DNA of 64,000 nucleotides. Origin: Anisus vortex. Its lineage: Eukaryota > Mollusca > Gastropoda > Planorbidae. This document shows positions 1 through 12,804 of the stretch, piece by piece (position 1 is the stretch's first letter; each line of letters opens with the position of its first letter). The notes below the pieces were generated by a model, which saw only the letters and a program-made list of their open reading frames with translations, made no database searches and was not told the DNA's origin. Position numbers and translations under genes: made by a program. The stretch spans positions 33,090,141-33,154,140 of the forward strand of contig OX421500.1 of the NCBI GenBank assembly GCA_949126835.1, in the 5' to 3' direction.

Positions 1-475
1 ACATTCTAAATAATGTACACATGTAAAGTCCACAATCTAAATAAAGTACACTTGTAAAGTCCACAATCTAAATAATGTACACATGTAAAGTCCACAATCT
101 AAATAATGTACACATGTAAAGACCACAATCTAAATAATGGACACATGTAAAGCTCACAATCTAAATAATGTACACATGTAAAGTCCACAATCTAAATAAT
201 GTACACATGTAAAGTCCACAATCTAAATAAAGTACACATGTAAACTCCACATTCTAAATAATGTACACATGTAAAGTCCACAATCTAAATAATGTACACA
301 TGTAAAGTCCACAATCTAAATAATGTACACATGTAAAGTCCACAATCTAAATAATGTACACATGTAAAGTCCACAATCTAAATAATGTACACATGCAAAG
401 CTCACAATCTAAATAATGTACACATGTAAACCCCACAATCTAAATACCGTACAATGTAAAGCGCACAACCTGAAT
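1..475. repeat. 31-bp minisatellite, array 1
   Basis: Tandem copies of a 31-bp unit (core ACATGTAAAGTCCACAATCT) with few substitutions. The array is already in progress at base 1, so its left end lies outside the window. The same unit forms arrays at 7065-9518 and 11851-12735. The right edge (about 450-520) continues into unique sequence that also follows the third array near 12720-12800. Confidence 0.95.
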
Positions 476-479
476 ACGC

Positions 480-910
480 TGGACGAAATTTATGTCGGTG
501 ATATTTTTAGTAAATACAAATGCGACTGGTCTAGATGACTCTTAGGATAGGACTGCCACAACTTTGTCTCGAAACCACGGGATCTTATAAATGGATCATT
601 TCTACTTGTGGTGACTTAGATAAATATATGTGATAACCAAGGACTACCTTTACAATTAACTACACCACATTTATTAGGCATTTTGATAAAAATACACGAT
701 CGAAAAATTGAAAACAAACGCAGTGAAGTAAAATATCAACAACAAGTATCCATGTTGGAACCAAACTGTGCCTTCTATTCATACTCCTTAAAAAATAGTG
801 CGCTCATGCTTGGTAATTATTAAGACATTTTAATGGCTATTAGATCGTTCTATGTCATAAAAAAAATGAAAATGACATAAACCATTAATACAATGAATCA
901 TATTAGTAAG
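480..910. other. AT-rich stretch without a gene
   Basis: The first 60 bases or so match the flank of the third 31-bp array. Beyond that I see no coding potential, no RNA gene and no repeat I can name. Confidence 0.6.
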
Positions 911-1337
911 GATAATAGCAATATCATATGAGAACATTGATATAAGCGTAAAATGAATACTGACAACGAATAAGCAATGTAAAGGTACATAAAATATGTT
1001 ACATGTGCAATAGCTAAATGATTAAGTGATTAAGTAGAGATAATAATAGGTAGATAGGTACATTCAATCATTCACCCAGTAGTGGCTATAATTGTAAGCA
1101 AATTTGTACAGGCGATGGCTAAGCGAAGACTACTCTTTATCAGAGTAGATTATATATGAAATCTTCCTTAATTTCATGTGGCGTTAATCTACCTATCATT
1201 ATCTCTACTTAATCACTTAATCATTTAGCTCTCGCACATGTAACATATTTTATGTATTTTTACATTGGTTATTCGTTGTCAGTATTCATTTTATGCTAAC
1301 ATGTATATCAACGTTCTCATATGATATTGCTGTTATC
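911..1337. repeat. Imperfect inverted repeat (fold-back), about 148-bp arms
   Basis: The left arm 911-1058 and the right arm 1189-1337 are reverse complements with scattered mismatches. For example, ATGAATACTGACAACGAATA on the left has its complement at about 1275-1294. About 130 bases separate the arms. It could be a fold-back transposon or a local inverted duplication. No target-site duplication was identified. Confidence 0.8.
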
Positions 1338-2388
1338 GTTTCTAATGTTATCATTTATTCCTATCATTATTACGCTTTCATTGGTATTATCATCTTACGG
1401 ACTGGCGTGTAGTCTACACCCACCCCCTTTTCCCTCCCCCTCGTGGTCACACCACGCACAGGTGCGGAACACACCAAGGTCAAACATGACTCAATCATGC
1501 TTGGATTTCGCCACCCCTGAACTTCCCCCCCCCCCTTTCTCCCGCCGTCCATCGTCCACTCCAAAAATGTCACACGTATACGAAATTATACCTCTGTGTC
1601 CAGTTTCCCTGGTCCAAACTACTTTGACTTCCAACCGCCGGCCGAGACAGAAGAACGTTTGACTTCGAGGGCCGGCCGGCCGCCCCCTCGCCTCATCACC
1701 TCCCCCCCCGCACCCATCCTCCCCTCCACCTCGCCATGTTATATCAAAATCAAACGATGCAATAATAGGCTGACCAATCATATGCACGATAAAGATGAGT
1801 CAGAATGACCCTTCCACGTGACAACCCACGCTTAGAAATGTAGTTTTTAGTTTTACGTCAGTCTGACTGAAGGAACTGAGAGGGCTGGGACGCCCTGAGC
1901 TCCCGTAGTAAAGAGACTGACTTAAGGGTGCGCCTGACACGCGGCCCTGAGTCCTCCTTAGGACTATGTATTATGTATAGTTTATGCCTACTGTATTGGA
2001 TTATATCTGTTCAGCTAATGATTCATTTGCCCATGACATTCATAATTCAATACATATTTTCATGTGAATAAAATCTTCAGTGTTTTACAATACGTCTTAC
2101 TCATTGATAGAATACTTGTGTGTGACGTCCAGTAAAAGTGTCAATTAGTCAACAGTTTTACTCAACCTACGTAATAACGAGCAAAACGAAACCTGGATAT
2201 AAATTTTGTCTTAAAAATCACCTAGAATTCATCTGCACTTCGGGACCAAAATACTCCTAAAAAACCTGCCTAAATCACCCCTCCCCATCACCCCGTGTAC
2301 CTGCTGAGTTATCCACTAAGTCTGCACTGATAGCCTATGCTAATTAAAGACTCTGTGACGCATCAACTTAGACCAGCACGTCACAAAC
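1338..2388. other. Intergenic, with a GC- and C-rich patch at 1400-1740
   Basis: The patch has homopolymer C runs and CCTCCCC-type tracts, giving short proline-rich reading frames on both strands with no domain or signal peptide. The rest is AT-rich and featureless. No gene is supported. Confidence 0.55.
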
Positions 2389-3202
2389 TTGAAAAAGAGA
2401 AAGGCACGGAATGATGATAGTGCAGAAGCAGACACTATTTTAACACGTATTTCTTGCATGACTTCAGATATAAATGATTCAGTAGATACAACTATAAAAC
2501 CAGACAGAGCAGCCAAGCTCAGGTGCATGGGAATAATTTCAGAATTTATTAACACAGAATTAGCAGAAACACGCTATCAACAATTATACACTAAACACAT
2601 GTGTAGATCACAGCAACTAGAAAAGTAAGCTATAGATTAGACAATAACGAGATTGGATTATCAAAGAAAGTGTCTGACAAAACTACGAGAGGAGGAAACT
2701 GCAAAAGAACCAGAAAGACGATTGGAAGACAAAAGAAAGCGGATGACAAAACAACTAGATAAGGAATCTGCAGATGAACGAAAAATACGATTGGATGAAC
2801 AAAGAGAGCGTAGGAAAAAACAACAAGGTAACGAAACTGCAGATGTAAAAGAAAAGACGATTAGACGATCTGAGACGTCGCAAGGCAGAGCAATTAAAAA
2901 AGGAAACACTAGATAAACGAAAAGAAACGTTGGAACTCAGGCGACATAAAGCCAGTCAAAGACATTCGCTAGAGACCATTGATCAACGATTGGAAGAGCA
3001 ACGTCGCCGTAATGTAAGGCGACACTTATTTATGAAACAAAATATATTGCCAACCTACAAGTACGCAACCAATTCCGACGTTACCTACACAAGTTTGGAA
3101 CCTTTCAATATAGCATGTATTATCTGTTCATTTTCTCGAAAAATGGGTGTCGAACAGAATCAAACGACTCCTTTGGTGACTGTTGTTTACATGATCAAGT
3201 AA
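2389..3202 (+). pseudogene. Degenerate Helitron-like Rep N-terminal region
   Basis: Three short reading frames in different frames (2389-2628, 2653-2916, 2930-3202) look like pieces of one broken protein. The middle part shows a repeated charged pattern with a period of about 14 residues (for example RKIRLDEQRERRKKQQ, then repeats beginning E-x-A-D/K-E). This resembles the Arg/Glu-rich, ETxxQRxxRL-type repeat near the N terminus of Helitron RepHel proteins. The last part has a C-x-x-C (ACIIC), as expected just beyond it. Stops and frame changes separate the pieces, so the gene is dead. The helicase half is missing, but a homologous element at 12.8-15.9 kb keeps it. An unrelated coiled-coil gene remains possible. 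Confidence 0.45.
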
Positions 3203-3299
3203 ACATAGAGCTATCAGTGTTTCCAAATGAGTTGGCCCGCCTTTTTTTTTAAACGTCATTTATTCTTAGATTCCGATGACGCCGTCACCAAGCAACTTA

Positions 3300-3985
3300 A
3301 ATATCCACTCAATAATAAAATCATGATTACTAATGTTATTTTAAAGAGTACATAGGCCTACTGTTATTATAATGTATTTATGATATTGACGTACATCAAA
3401 CTATATAATATATAGTTTGATGTACGTCAATATCATAATTATAATAATAATAACATAATATTATTATGTATATGATTTAATTTTTATTCACTTTATATTC
3501 ACATTTCCCATATTGTTGAAGCCTGTCTGAACAAATTTGAATTGGTATGTAAATATGCGGCTTCTTATTTGTGGCTGCTTTATTTAAATTTGACTTACTT
3601 TTTATTAAAATTAATGTTTTTATAATTTGTATAAGCTTTACACTACAATGCATGTTTATTCGTTAACAATCCCCTTGATACATTAACCTACACTATATGA
3701 TATATTCGTTCAATTTACAAGTTACATTGATAACCGTTATAAAATCATTGATAAGTATGACATGCAATCTTGATTATTCATAAAGAATCTTTTCGGAGAT
3801 TGATTTTTCAATTAATAACAGCTTATCAACAGGCATTTATTAAATTGTTCTTTGAAAGCCCTTAAAGCAGATTACAATATATTGAAGCAAAAGATATTGT
3901 AATGGAAAAGAAAATATGACAAAAAAATACATTTGTAGGCCTACACCTGATTTTTTAAAAAATATGCCCCTTTAAATAGTAAATT
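3300..3985. repeat. Helitron-like element, 3' noncoding block, copy 1
   Basis: This AT-rich block is homologous, in order, to 14150-15930. Shared landmarks are TTCACATTTCCCATATTG, AAGCCTGTCTGAACAAAT, ACAATGCATGTTT, CCCCTTGATACA and TGTAGGCCTACACCTGAT. Homology stops at AATATGCCC in both copies (about 3970 and 15930). It lies downstream of Helitron-like coding debris in both places, which suggests the 3' part of one mobile-element family. Confidence 0.75.
3378..3438. repeat. Perfect 28-bp palindrome with 5-nt spacer
   Basis: The left arm 3378-3405 (TTATGATATTGACGTACATC...) is exactly reverse complementary to the right arm 3411-3438. The homologous block at 14216-14245 has only one arm, so the second arm arose by local inverted duplication in this copy. 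Confidence 0.9.
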
Positions 3986-4251
3986 AAATACAATTGTTTA
4001 CAAATTCTATATTGTTTTAAAGATAATTGATATTAAAGAAATGTATCATATATTCTAACAATATTATAATATAATAATGCTTGACATTTCTATTATTAAT
4101 TTCATCCTATTAAGACCGACTTAAGATCGGCCACCCCGATATTATATATATATATCTAAAGTAGCTTATGTATGTGACGAACCAATCAACATTTAAAGTT
4201 ACGTGACCTTATTGTCTCATATCGTACTTTTGTGATCCTTAATTGACATGT

Positions 4252-4328
4252 GATTTCTCAGGCGTAGTGGTTAACGTCTTCGTCTGCCATGCGGGCGATT
4301 TGGGTTCGAGTCCCGTCAGATAGCTTTT
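4252..4328 (+). repeat. tRNA-derived SINE head
   Basis: An A-box-like GGCGTAGTGGTTAACG and a B box GGGTTCGAGTCCC lie about 35 bases apart and are followed by a run of nine T at 4325-4333, an RNA polymerase III type arrangement. The acceptor stem does not pair, so it is not a working tRNA. A tRNA-derived SINE fragment is the best reading. Confidence 0.55.
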
Positions 4329-4399
4329 TTTTTCTACTCTTCTTTTTAAATTGACATTAATATAACTTTTTTTTTTAAAGATTGTTAGCATTTTATGAC

Positions 4400-4933
4400 T
4401 TAAAAGAGTCCTAAAAGGTTTTTAGTAAATAAAATATAGGCCTAATAATTATATTTTAGACGCACGCGTTTGATTCTTATCCACAGGGAACAGGGATAGT
4501 CCTAACATTTTGTTAAATAAAAAGACATGCATTTTTAAACCGATTACACTATTTATTTTAAATTACTTTCTTAAATGTTTCCAGTAAATAAATAATAATA
4601 TTATTTGTTAAGTTATTCTAGCTTTCTGTTCATTGTAGTTTATACTTTTTTTTTATCTGTAGCTTCAGACCTACCTAAACCTATGTATTTTTCTCCCGAG
4701 CAACGCCGGGCAATTTAGCTTTGGGTTTAATAAAAACGATTTGCCTGTTTTTAACCCGATGATACTATTTATTTTAAATTACTTCCCTAAATGATTTCAG
4801 TAATTATATTTTTTAAATGATTACTTGTAGCGTCTAGCCTATATTTTTGTGTTCATTAGAGTTCATGAAATGTTTATCTGGATATTATACAGGCCTATTT
4901 AATTTTTCCCCGGGCAAAGCGGAGGAATTTAGC

Positions 4934-4964
<31 letters not shown>

Positions 4965-5310
4965 CAGTTAAATGTTTGTGTCCAATCCGACTCCTATTGG
5001 TTAATTTAAAGACACGTGACCATATTGTCTTATATTTTATTTTTGCAATCTCGCTTCCTGCACGAATCCTCCCATGCAGTTGACCTCGTTTCCTTTCCCA
5101 ACTGATAACGCTTTTTTCATCTTTTTTGTAATGGTAATAGGCAGGCTACTTCTTTTTATGTCCATTAATATTACTTTAAAAAAAAGTGTACAGAATTTCA
5201 GGATTTAAAGCTTTCTTAAATGTTTTCAGTTTAGTAAAATCAGATAATTATATTTTAGACATGCTGGAGACGGGTGTTCGATTCGTATCCAGGTATAGCC
5301 CTAACCTTTT
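4400..5310. repeat. Degenerate short repeats and (TA)n
   Basis: Similar segments recur. AATTATATTTTAGAC occurs at about 4447 and 5247. TTATTTTAAATTACTT occurs at about 4554 and 4771. A CGCCGGGCAATTTAGC-like segment occurs at about 4707 and 4910. A CACGTGACC-type segment occurs at about 4200 and 5016. A (TA)n tract lies at about 4938-4965. These look like old copies of one interspersed repeat. No gene is seen. Confidence 0.5.
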
Positions 5311-5638
5311 GAAAAAGATATTACCGAAATTGAGTAGGGTCAGTTAAGAAAATTTCTAAATGTCTATGTTACTAGACAGAGCAAGGGTAAAAACGCTAAT
5401 TATAATTGTAGTGACATCACATGTCTTCAGATTGGCAGCATGACAGAATAAATGACATATCATACTAGAAAGAAGAATAAAAACGTGAAAGTTAATACAA
5501 AAAAAAGTAGTGTGACAGTCCGTACTAACAATAAAGAAAACAAATACTTTTTTCCAAGTAAACATATAATATTATTATAAGTAAATTTAGATGCTAAATT
5601 CAATCATACAACATAGACGATTTTGTGTAACTCGCATG

Positions 5639-5644
5639 TTTATT
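5639..5644 (-). terminator. Poly(A) signal of gene A
   Basis: AATAAA on the minus strand (TTTATT here), about 130 nt beyond the stop codon of gene A. Confidence 0.6.
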
Positions 5645-5774
5645 CTTTGTATAATTATAACACACAAAATTAAGTATGAAAGCAAGTCGTTGTTTTCTTT
5701 TAACAAACGTTAATCCAATACTTCAATGAAAATATAGATATGCAATCCATTAGTCTATTGCTTGGCCAACTGAT

Positions 5775-8700
5775 CTAGAAACACGTATCGTCCAAGAGTG
5801 GTTTGGTGCCCGGAGTTCGCATCTTGTAGCTTTGCTTTACTTTTCTTAACCTGAATATAAGGTAAATTATGACAAACAAAGATATGACTAAAGCAGCGCT
5901 TAAGATGGCGACGGCAATGCCTAAAGAATGACTATTTTTGTCATAAGGGAATGGACTAGTTAGACCAGTAGAAGGCACTGGAGTTGTTCCGTTTGTAGAT
6001 GGTGATATAGACATGGATCCTACAGATACTGTTGTTACATCAACTGGTGAGATAGAAGTCAAGCTTGTGGTCACAGTTGGGCTTGTTACTTCTATTAAAT
6101 TCACAATTCTAAGGTTTAGTCCAGGTTTCGGACATATTTCAATAGAAGTTTTATTGCACAGAAAGTTTTTTCTGAACCTGGTTGTAACTAAAGTGTCGTT
6201 ACACTGCGATGTACTTTTCATTCTGAGGCACGTGATGTTCAGGTGCTGACCCTGACATTGGTATAGATCTGAGTAGTCGGAAGGGTTGAGGTTATGAGCA
6301 AAAAATGTATTCCAATCCGCATTGTTGATAGTTCCATTGTTAAAGGTTGTTAGCTCATAGTGATAGGTTGTAGCTTCACATAGAACAGAGAAAAACCTGA
6401 CAGGATAAGGAAAATACTTTGGCATTAATGATATTGTATGATTAAACCATACATTTTTTTGTACAATAAAAAAATAAAAATAATGTATGTTGGACGAAAG
6501 AAAATGATAAAGAAAGAGAGTAGGGTATAAAATAGTACTCTAATTATAATAATAATAAAATGTAATAATAAATACTGTAAAAATAAACGATGCACAAGTT
6601 GAAATCTATTTAAAACTGGAAAGCGATGATACTGAACTTGTTGCCATTAGTCAAAAATTATATGACGACCTCTCCAGCGACATGCAGACGGAACTAACAA
6701 ATTGCTGACATGATCATCATGGAAGGACATTCAACTAATATTTAACTAATATTCAAGTAATATTCAAGTAATATTCAAATAATATTCAAATAATATTCAC
6801 CTAATATTCAACTAATATTTAACTCATATTCAACTCATATTAAACTAATATTCAACTAATATTCAACTAATATTTAACTAATCTTCAACTAATCTTCAAC
6901 TAATATTCAAGTAATATTCAAGTAATAATCAACTAATATTCAACTAATATTCAAGTAATATTCAACTAATATTCAACTAATATTCAACTAATATTCATCT
7001 AATATTCAACTAATATTCAATATTCAACTGATATTAAACTAATATTTAACTAATATTCAACTAATATATATACTACACATGTAAAGCGCACAATCTAAAT
7101 ATTTTAAACATGTAAAGCCCACAATCTATATACTCTACACATATGAAGCCCACAATCTATATACTCTACACATGTAAAGCCCACAATATATATAATGTAC
7201 ACATGTAAAGCCCACTATCTATATAATGTTCACATGTAAAGCCCACTACCTATATAATGTTCACATGTAAAGCCCACAATATATATAATGTTCACATGTA
7301 AAGCCCACTATCTATATAATGTTCACATGTAAAGCCCACTATCTATATAATGTTCACATGTAAAGCCCACTATCTATATAATGTTCACATGTAAAGCCCA
7401 CAATATATATAATGTTCACATGTAAAGCCCACTATCTATATAATGTTCACATGTAAAGCCCATAATATATATAATGTTCACATGTAAAGCCCACTATCTA
7501 TATAATGTTCACATGTAAAGCCCACTATCTATATAATGTTCACATGTAAAGCCCATAATATATATAATGTTCACATATGAAGCCCACAATCTATATAATC
7601 TACACATGTAAAGCCCACAATATATATAATGTTCACATGTAAAGCCCACTATCTATATAACGTTCACATGTAAAGCCCACTATCTATATAATGTTCACAT
7701 GTAAAGCCCACTATCTATATAATGTTCACATGTAAAGCCCAAAATATATGTAATGTTCACATGTAAAGCCCACAATATATATAATGTTCACATGTAAAGC
7801 CCACTATCTATATAATGTTCACATGTAAAGCCCACAATATATATAATGTTCACATGTAAAGCCCACAATATATATAATGTTCACATGTAAAGCCCACTAT
7901 CTATATAATGTTCACATGTAAAGCCCACAATATATATAATGTTCACATGTAAAGCCCACTATCTATATAATGTACACATGTAAAGCCCACAATATATATA
8001 ATGTTCACATGTATTGCCCACTATCTATATAATGTACACATGTAAAGCCCACAATATATATAATGTTCACATGTAAAGCCCACAATATATATAATGTTTA
8101 CATGTAAAGCCCACTATCTATATAATGTTCACATGTAAAGCCTACAATATATATAATGTTCACATGTAAAGCCCACTATCTATATAATGTTCACATGTAA
8201 AGCCCACTATCTATATAATGTTCACATGTAAAGCCTATAATATATATAATGTTCACATGTAAAGCCCACAATATATATAATGTTCACATGTAAAGCCCAC
8301 TATCTATATAATGTTCACATGTAAAGCCTATAATATATATAATGTTCACATGTAAAGCCCACAATATATATAATGTTCACATTTAAAGCCCACTATCTAT
8401 ATAATGTTCACATGTAAAGCCCACTATCTATATAATGTTCACATGTAAAGCCCACTATCTATATAATGTTCACATGTAAAGCCCACAATATATATAATGT
8501 TCACATGTAAAGCCCACTATCTATATAATGTTCACATGTAAAGCCCATAATATATATAATGTTCACATGTAAAGCCCACTATCTATATAATGTTCACATG
8601 TAAAGCCCACTATCTATATAATGTTCACATGTAAAGCCCATAATATATATAATGTTCACATATGAAGCCCACAATCTATCTTTTCTACACATGTAAAGCC

Positions 8701-11647
8701 CACAATATATATAATGTTCATATGTAAAGCCCACTATCTATATAATGTTCACATGTAAAGCCCACTATCTATATAATGTTCACATGTAAAGCCCAATATC
8801 TATATAATGTTCACATGTAAAGCCCACAATATATGTAATGTTCACATGTAAAGCCCACAATATATATAATGTTCACATGTAAAGCCCACTATCTATATAA
8901 TGTTCACATGTAAAGCCCACAATATATATAATGTTCACATGTAAAGCCCACAATATATATAATGTTCACATGTAAAGCCCACTATCTATATAATGTTCAC
9001 ATGTAAAGCCCACAATATATATAATGTTCACATGTAAAGCCCACTATCTATATAATGTACACATGTAAAGCCCACAATATATATAATGTTCACATGTAAA
9101 GCCCACTACCTATATAATGTACACATGTAAAGCCCACAATATATATAATGTTCATATGTAAAGCCCACAATATATATAATGTTCACATGTAAAGCCCACT
9201 ATCTATATAATGTTCACATGTTAAGCCCACAATATATATAATGTTCACATGTAAAGCCCACTATCTATATAATGTACACATGTAAAGCCCACAATATATA
9301 TAATGTTCACATGTAAAGCCCACTATCTATATAATGTACACATGTAAAGCCCACAATATATATAATGTTTACATGTAAAGCCCACTATCTATATAATGTT
9401 CACATGTAAAGCCCACTATCTATATAATGTACACATGTAAAGCACACAATATATATAATGTTCACATGTAAAGTCCACTATCTATATAATGTACACATGT
9501 AAAGCACACAATATATATGACTAATACGTAACTAATACTCAAGTAATATTCAACTAATATACAAAATTATAAAGTCCCTTACGGGAGGTCTAAGGAGCCA
9601 ATCGACGACTGTTAAAGATAAACAATGGAAATAATCTGACAACAGAGAAAGACCAGCTCCGGAGGTGGGAGGAACATTTTGAATATATCCTAAATAGACC
9701 GGACCCAGAAACAGACTGACATCACGGACATGGGTTTCCAGATTGAAGTGTCAAAAGGGACCCATTATGGAACAAGAAATTGCAGAAGCCATCTAACAGA
9801 CCAAAGGAAACAAGGCGCCAGGAGAGGATAGAGTTACGGCAGACATGCTCAAGTCCAACCCAGCACTGCGTGCAAGAACACTGGTGGGACTCTTTAACAA
9901 AGTATGGGACCAAGAACAGGTTCTTATGTCATGGAAACGAGGGATTATTGTCAAAGTCCCCAAGAAATGCAACCTAATCATATGTGAGAATTGGAGAGGC
10001 ATCAAACTTATTGTCTGCAACAGGAAAAAATCTTTTGTAAAATACTACTGATGAGAATGAGAACAGGAATAGAGAGAGTCCTGCGTGAAGAACAAGCCGG
10101 CTTCAGAGCTGGAAGATCATGCAATGATCAAATCTTTGTCCTGCGTACCATAGTGCAACAGCCATTGGAATGGAAGTCGTATTTGACATTAACTACCTAG
10201 ATTTTGAAAAGGCATTCGATAGCATCCACCACCCAACACTACGAACAATTTCGGAATCATATGGATTCCCAGGGAAAGTCATTAACAACCTGAAAGAAAT
10301 ATATACTGGTAAACTATGCTGTGTACGCCATGAGAACCAACAGAGTGCAGATGATATAGCTCTGCTCTCTCAATCCTCAATCAGATTTCCAGGAGAAGAC
10401 AACAAGAGTAGAGCCAATCGCCAAAAGTGTTGGACTAAAGATTAACTCCGGCAAAACCAAAGTCATGAAAGTGAAGACAAGAAGCTCTCAAAAGACACAT
10501 GCCAATGGTGTAGAAATAGAAGAGATTGAAAACTTTAAATACTTTGGAAGCTACAGCTCAGCTAACGGAAGCATAGACATGGCAATCTCCACCAAACTAG
10601 CTATGGCAGCGCAGACCTTCAATAAACTGGGGAAAATATGGGAGTCATCCTCTCTGCAGCTAAGAACAAAACTGAAACTTCGCAAGTCGAATGTACGATC
10701 AGTCCTTCTCTATGCTGCAGAGACCTGGAAGACCAATACCAAAATCGAAAGCCGCCTCAGGGGTTTGAAGGAAGATGTATCCGACGTATACTCAAGATTA
10801 ACTGGGAAGACAACATTTCCAACAGGGAAGTTTGCAGGAGAACAGGAATAAATTGCATCATTGAAGAAACTAAGAAAAGAAGATGGAGATGGTTGGGTCA
10901 GGCTCAATGGATAGAAAGAGTCTCACAATCTGTGCTTTGAAATGGACACCATCAGAGAAAATTAGAAGGGGAAGACTAATGGGAACTTGGAGGAGAACAA
11001 TGGATGATGAAGAGAAGGCCACCAATAAAATATGACATGAAATCGAATGGCTCGCCCAGGATAGGGAGGTATGGCGACAATTTGTTGCTGCCGTATGCTC
11101 CACGGGGAGCAATAAAGTATAATAATAAGAATATTCAATAAATACTCAACAAATATTCAACTAATATTCAACTAATATTCCACAAATATTTAACTAATAT
11201 TCAACTAATATTCAACTAATATTCAACTAATATTAAACTAATATTAAGGAATGCATTTAATAAATACAACTCACCTTGCCTATACAGTCAATATGAAAAC
11301 AAGACAGAACAATCAAGTCACAAAATTCGTCAACAATTTGCAATCAAACAGTCTTCTACGTTCAAACTGTGTTTCAATAAGTTTTATGCTGTAAAATATT
11401 ACACAGAGTTTGTTTTCCTACTATCAAATATTTAATCCCCTTTAAAAATGTATGAACATTCATTTCAGCAATAATCTAATACTTACGAAAGATCAAAGTC
11501 TATTTCAGCTAAATTCATGACTTCTGAATTCTCACCTCCAGGAATACTAAAACTAATTTGATAAAGTTTTGTTGAGTCAAACTCTTCACTTTTAGATTCT
11601 ACATTAAATAGAAGAATAAAAAGTAAATAGACAATTAGACGGCTCAT
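5775..11647 (-). CDS. Gene A: small type I membrane protein with six-cysteine ectodomain
   Basis: Two coding exons: 11487-11647 (161 nt; ATG at 11647) and 5775-6396 (622 nt). The donor is TTTC|GTAAGT and the acceptor CCTGTCAG|G. The total is 783 nt, 260 aa. Residues 1-19 (MSRLIVYLLFILLFNVES) look like a signal peptide. Exon 2 gives an ectodomain with cysteines at 60, 101, 110, 119, 134 and 142 and several N-glycosylation sites (NGT, NIT, NDT, NKT). A short Ser/Thr/Pro stalk (about 157-211), one transmembrane helix (about 212-235) and a basic 25-residue tail follow. The first exon is too short and AT-rich to stand out alone. It is assigned by its homology to the first exons of B and C and by the exact phase-2 fit. 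The 5.1-kb intron is filled with satellite DNA and a LINE. A 5' UTR acceptor may lie near 11679. I recognise no named domain. It is closest to genes B and C here. Confidence 0.82.
6730..7065. repeat. 12-bp minisatellite in the intron of gene A
   Basis: Tandem TAATATTCAACT-type units with substitutions. The same unit reappears at 9520-9560 and 11120-11250, on the far sides of a 31-bp array and a LINE. Those two therefore seem to have been inserted into, or expanded inside, a single 12-bp array. Confidence 0.9.
7065..9518. repeat. 31-bp minisatellite, array 2
   Basis: About 79 units of 31 bp (core CACATGTAAAGCCCACTATC). Two main variants are mixed, one reading CACTATCTATATAATG and one CACAATATATATAATG, in runs that recur (for example 7560-8000 resembles 8640-9060), so blocks of units were duplicated together. 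It lies inside the intron of gene A. Confidence 0.95.
9570..11112 (+). mobile_element. Degenerate non-LTR retrotransposon (endonuclease-RT class), 3' part
   Basis: Plus-strand frames together read as a LINE reverse transcriptase: RRWEEHFEYILNRPDPE near 9660, the region around ENWRGIKL (9990), LREEQAGFRAGRSCNDQIF (10080-10140), the motif A region DFEKAFDS (about 10200), then ADDIALLS (about 10350) of the catalytic FADD box, IENFKYFGSYSSANGSID (10530) and the C-terminal RRWRWLGQA (10880). Between KLCCV and SADD the motif B region is missing, so the copy has an internal deletion as well as frameshifts. It ends with AATAAAGTATAATAATAA near 11112, a typical simple tail. It sits in the intron of gene A on the opposite strand. 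The clade is not certain. Confidence 0.85.
11113..11250. repeat. 12-bp minisatellite, distal part
   Basis: Continuation of the TAATATTCAACT-type array found at 6730-7065, directly after the LINE tail. Confidence 0.8.
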
Positions 11648-11850
11648 TTTTTCCGCCTTGTTCCTAGCATTATATTGTCCTTATGAACATTTAGCATGTC
11701 TTAACATATTTGTTTGTATCGGAGATTTACCTTTGATAATTTAGAGTGTCTTGACGATAAATGATAACAAGTCTGCCTGATGTAATCTTCAAATTTTATC
11801 TGACCTCAAATTGAAAGTTTACGGTCCGTGGGATAGAAAACAGACGGTTT

Positions 11851-12735
11851 TAATGTACAAATGTAAAGTCCACAATCTAAATAATTTACACATGTAAAAA
11901 CCACAATATAAATAATGTACACATGTAAAAACCACAATATAAATAATGTACACATGTAAAGCCCAAATCTAAATACTGTACACATGTAAAGTCCACAATC
12001 TAAATACTGTACAGATGTAAAGTCCACAATATAAATACTGTACACATGTAAAGTCCACAATCTAAATACTGTACACGTGTAAATTCCACAATCTAAAAAA
12101 TGTACACATGTAAAGTCTACAAAATAAATAATTTACACATGTAAAGTCCACAATCTAAATAATGTACACATGTAAAGTGCACAATCTAAATACTTTACAC
12201 ATGTAAAGTCCACAATCTAAATACTGTACACATGTAAAATCCACCATCTAAATACTGTACGCATGTAAAGCTCACAATATAAATACTGTACACATGTAAA
12301 GCCCACAATCTAAATAATGTACACATGTAAAACTTAAAATCTATAATATATTGTACACATGTAAAGCCCGCAATCTAAATAATGTACACATGTAAAACAC
12401 ACAATCTATAATATATTGTACAAATGTAAAGTACACAATCTATAATATATTGTACATATGTAAAGCCTACAATCTATACTATATTGTATATATAAAAAGC
12501 TCTTAATCTATAATATATTGTACACATGTAAAGCTTACAATCTATAATATATTGTACACATGTAAAGCTTACAATCTATAATATATTGTACACATGTAAA
12601 GCTCACAATCTATAATATATTGTACACATGTAAAGCCTACAATCTATAATATATTGTACATATGTAAAGCTCACAATCTATAATATATTGTACACATGTA
12701 AAGCCTACAATCTATATACTGTACAATGTAAAGAG
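11851..12735. repeat. 31/34-bp minisatellite, array 3
   Basis: Units of the same family as array 1 (31 bp) change from about 12320 on to a 34-bp variant with TATAATATATTGTACACATG. The array begins about 200 bp upstream of the start codon of gene A and ends next to the helicase remnant at 12805. Its 3' flank (12720-12800) matches the flank of array 1. Confidence 0.93.
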
Positions 12736-12804
12736 CACAATCTAACTTAACTGGAAGAAATTAGCTTCAGCGATATTTCTTTTACAGTATTATTACCAAA
12801 ATAT

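Noticed and set aside
1321..1808. Overlapping proline-rich frames on both strands
   Set aside because: Caused by C-rich low-complexity sequence. Frames on opposite strands are equally long and show no domain.
4252..4328. Functional tRNA gene
   Set aside because: A and B boxes are present but the acceptor stem does not pair and the T stem is weak. A SINE head is more likely.
7065..9518. Possible CRISPR-like array
   Set aside because: Units are head-to-tail without unique spacers, and the genome is eukaryotic. The same applies to the arrays at 1-475, 11851-12735 and 56681-64000.
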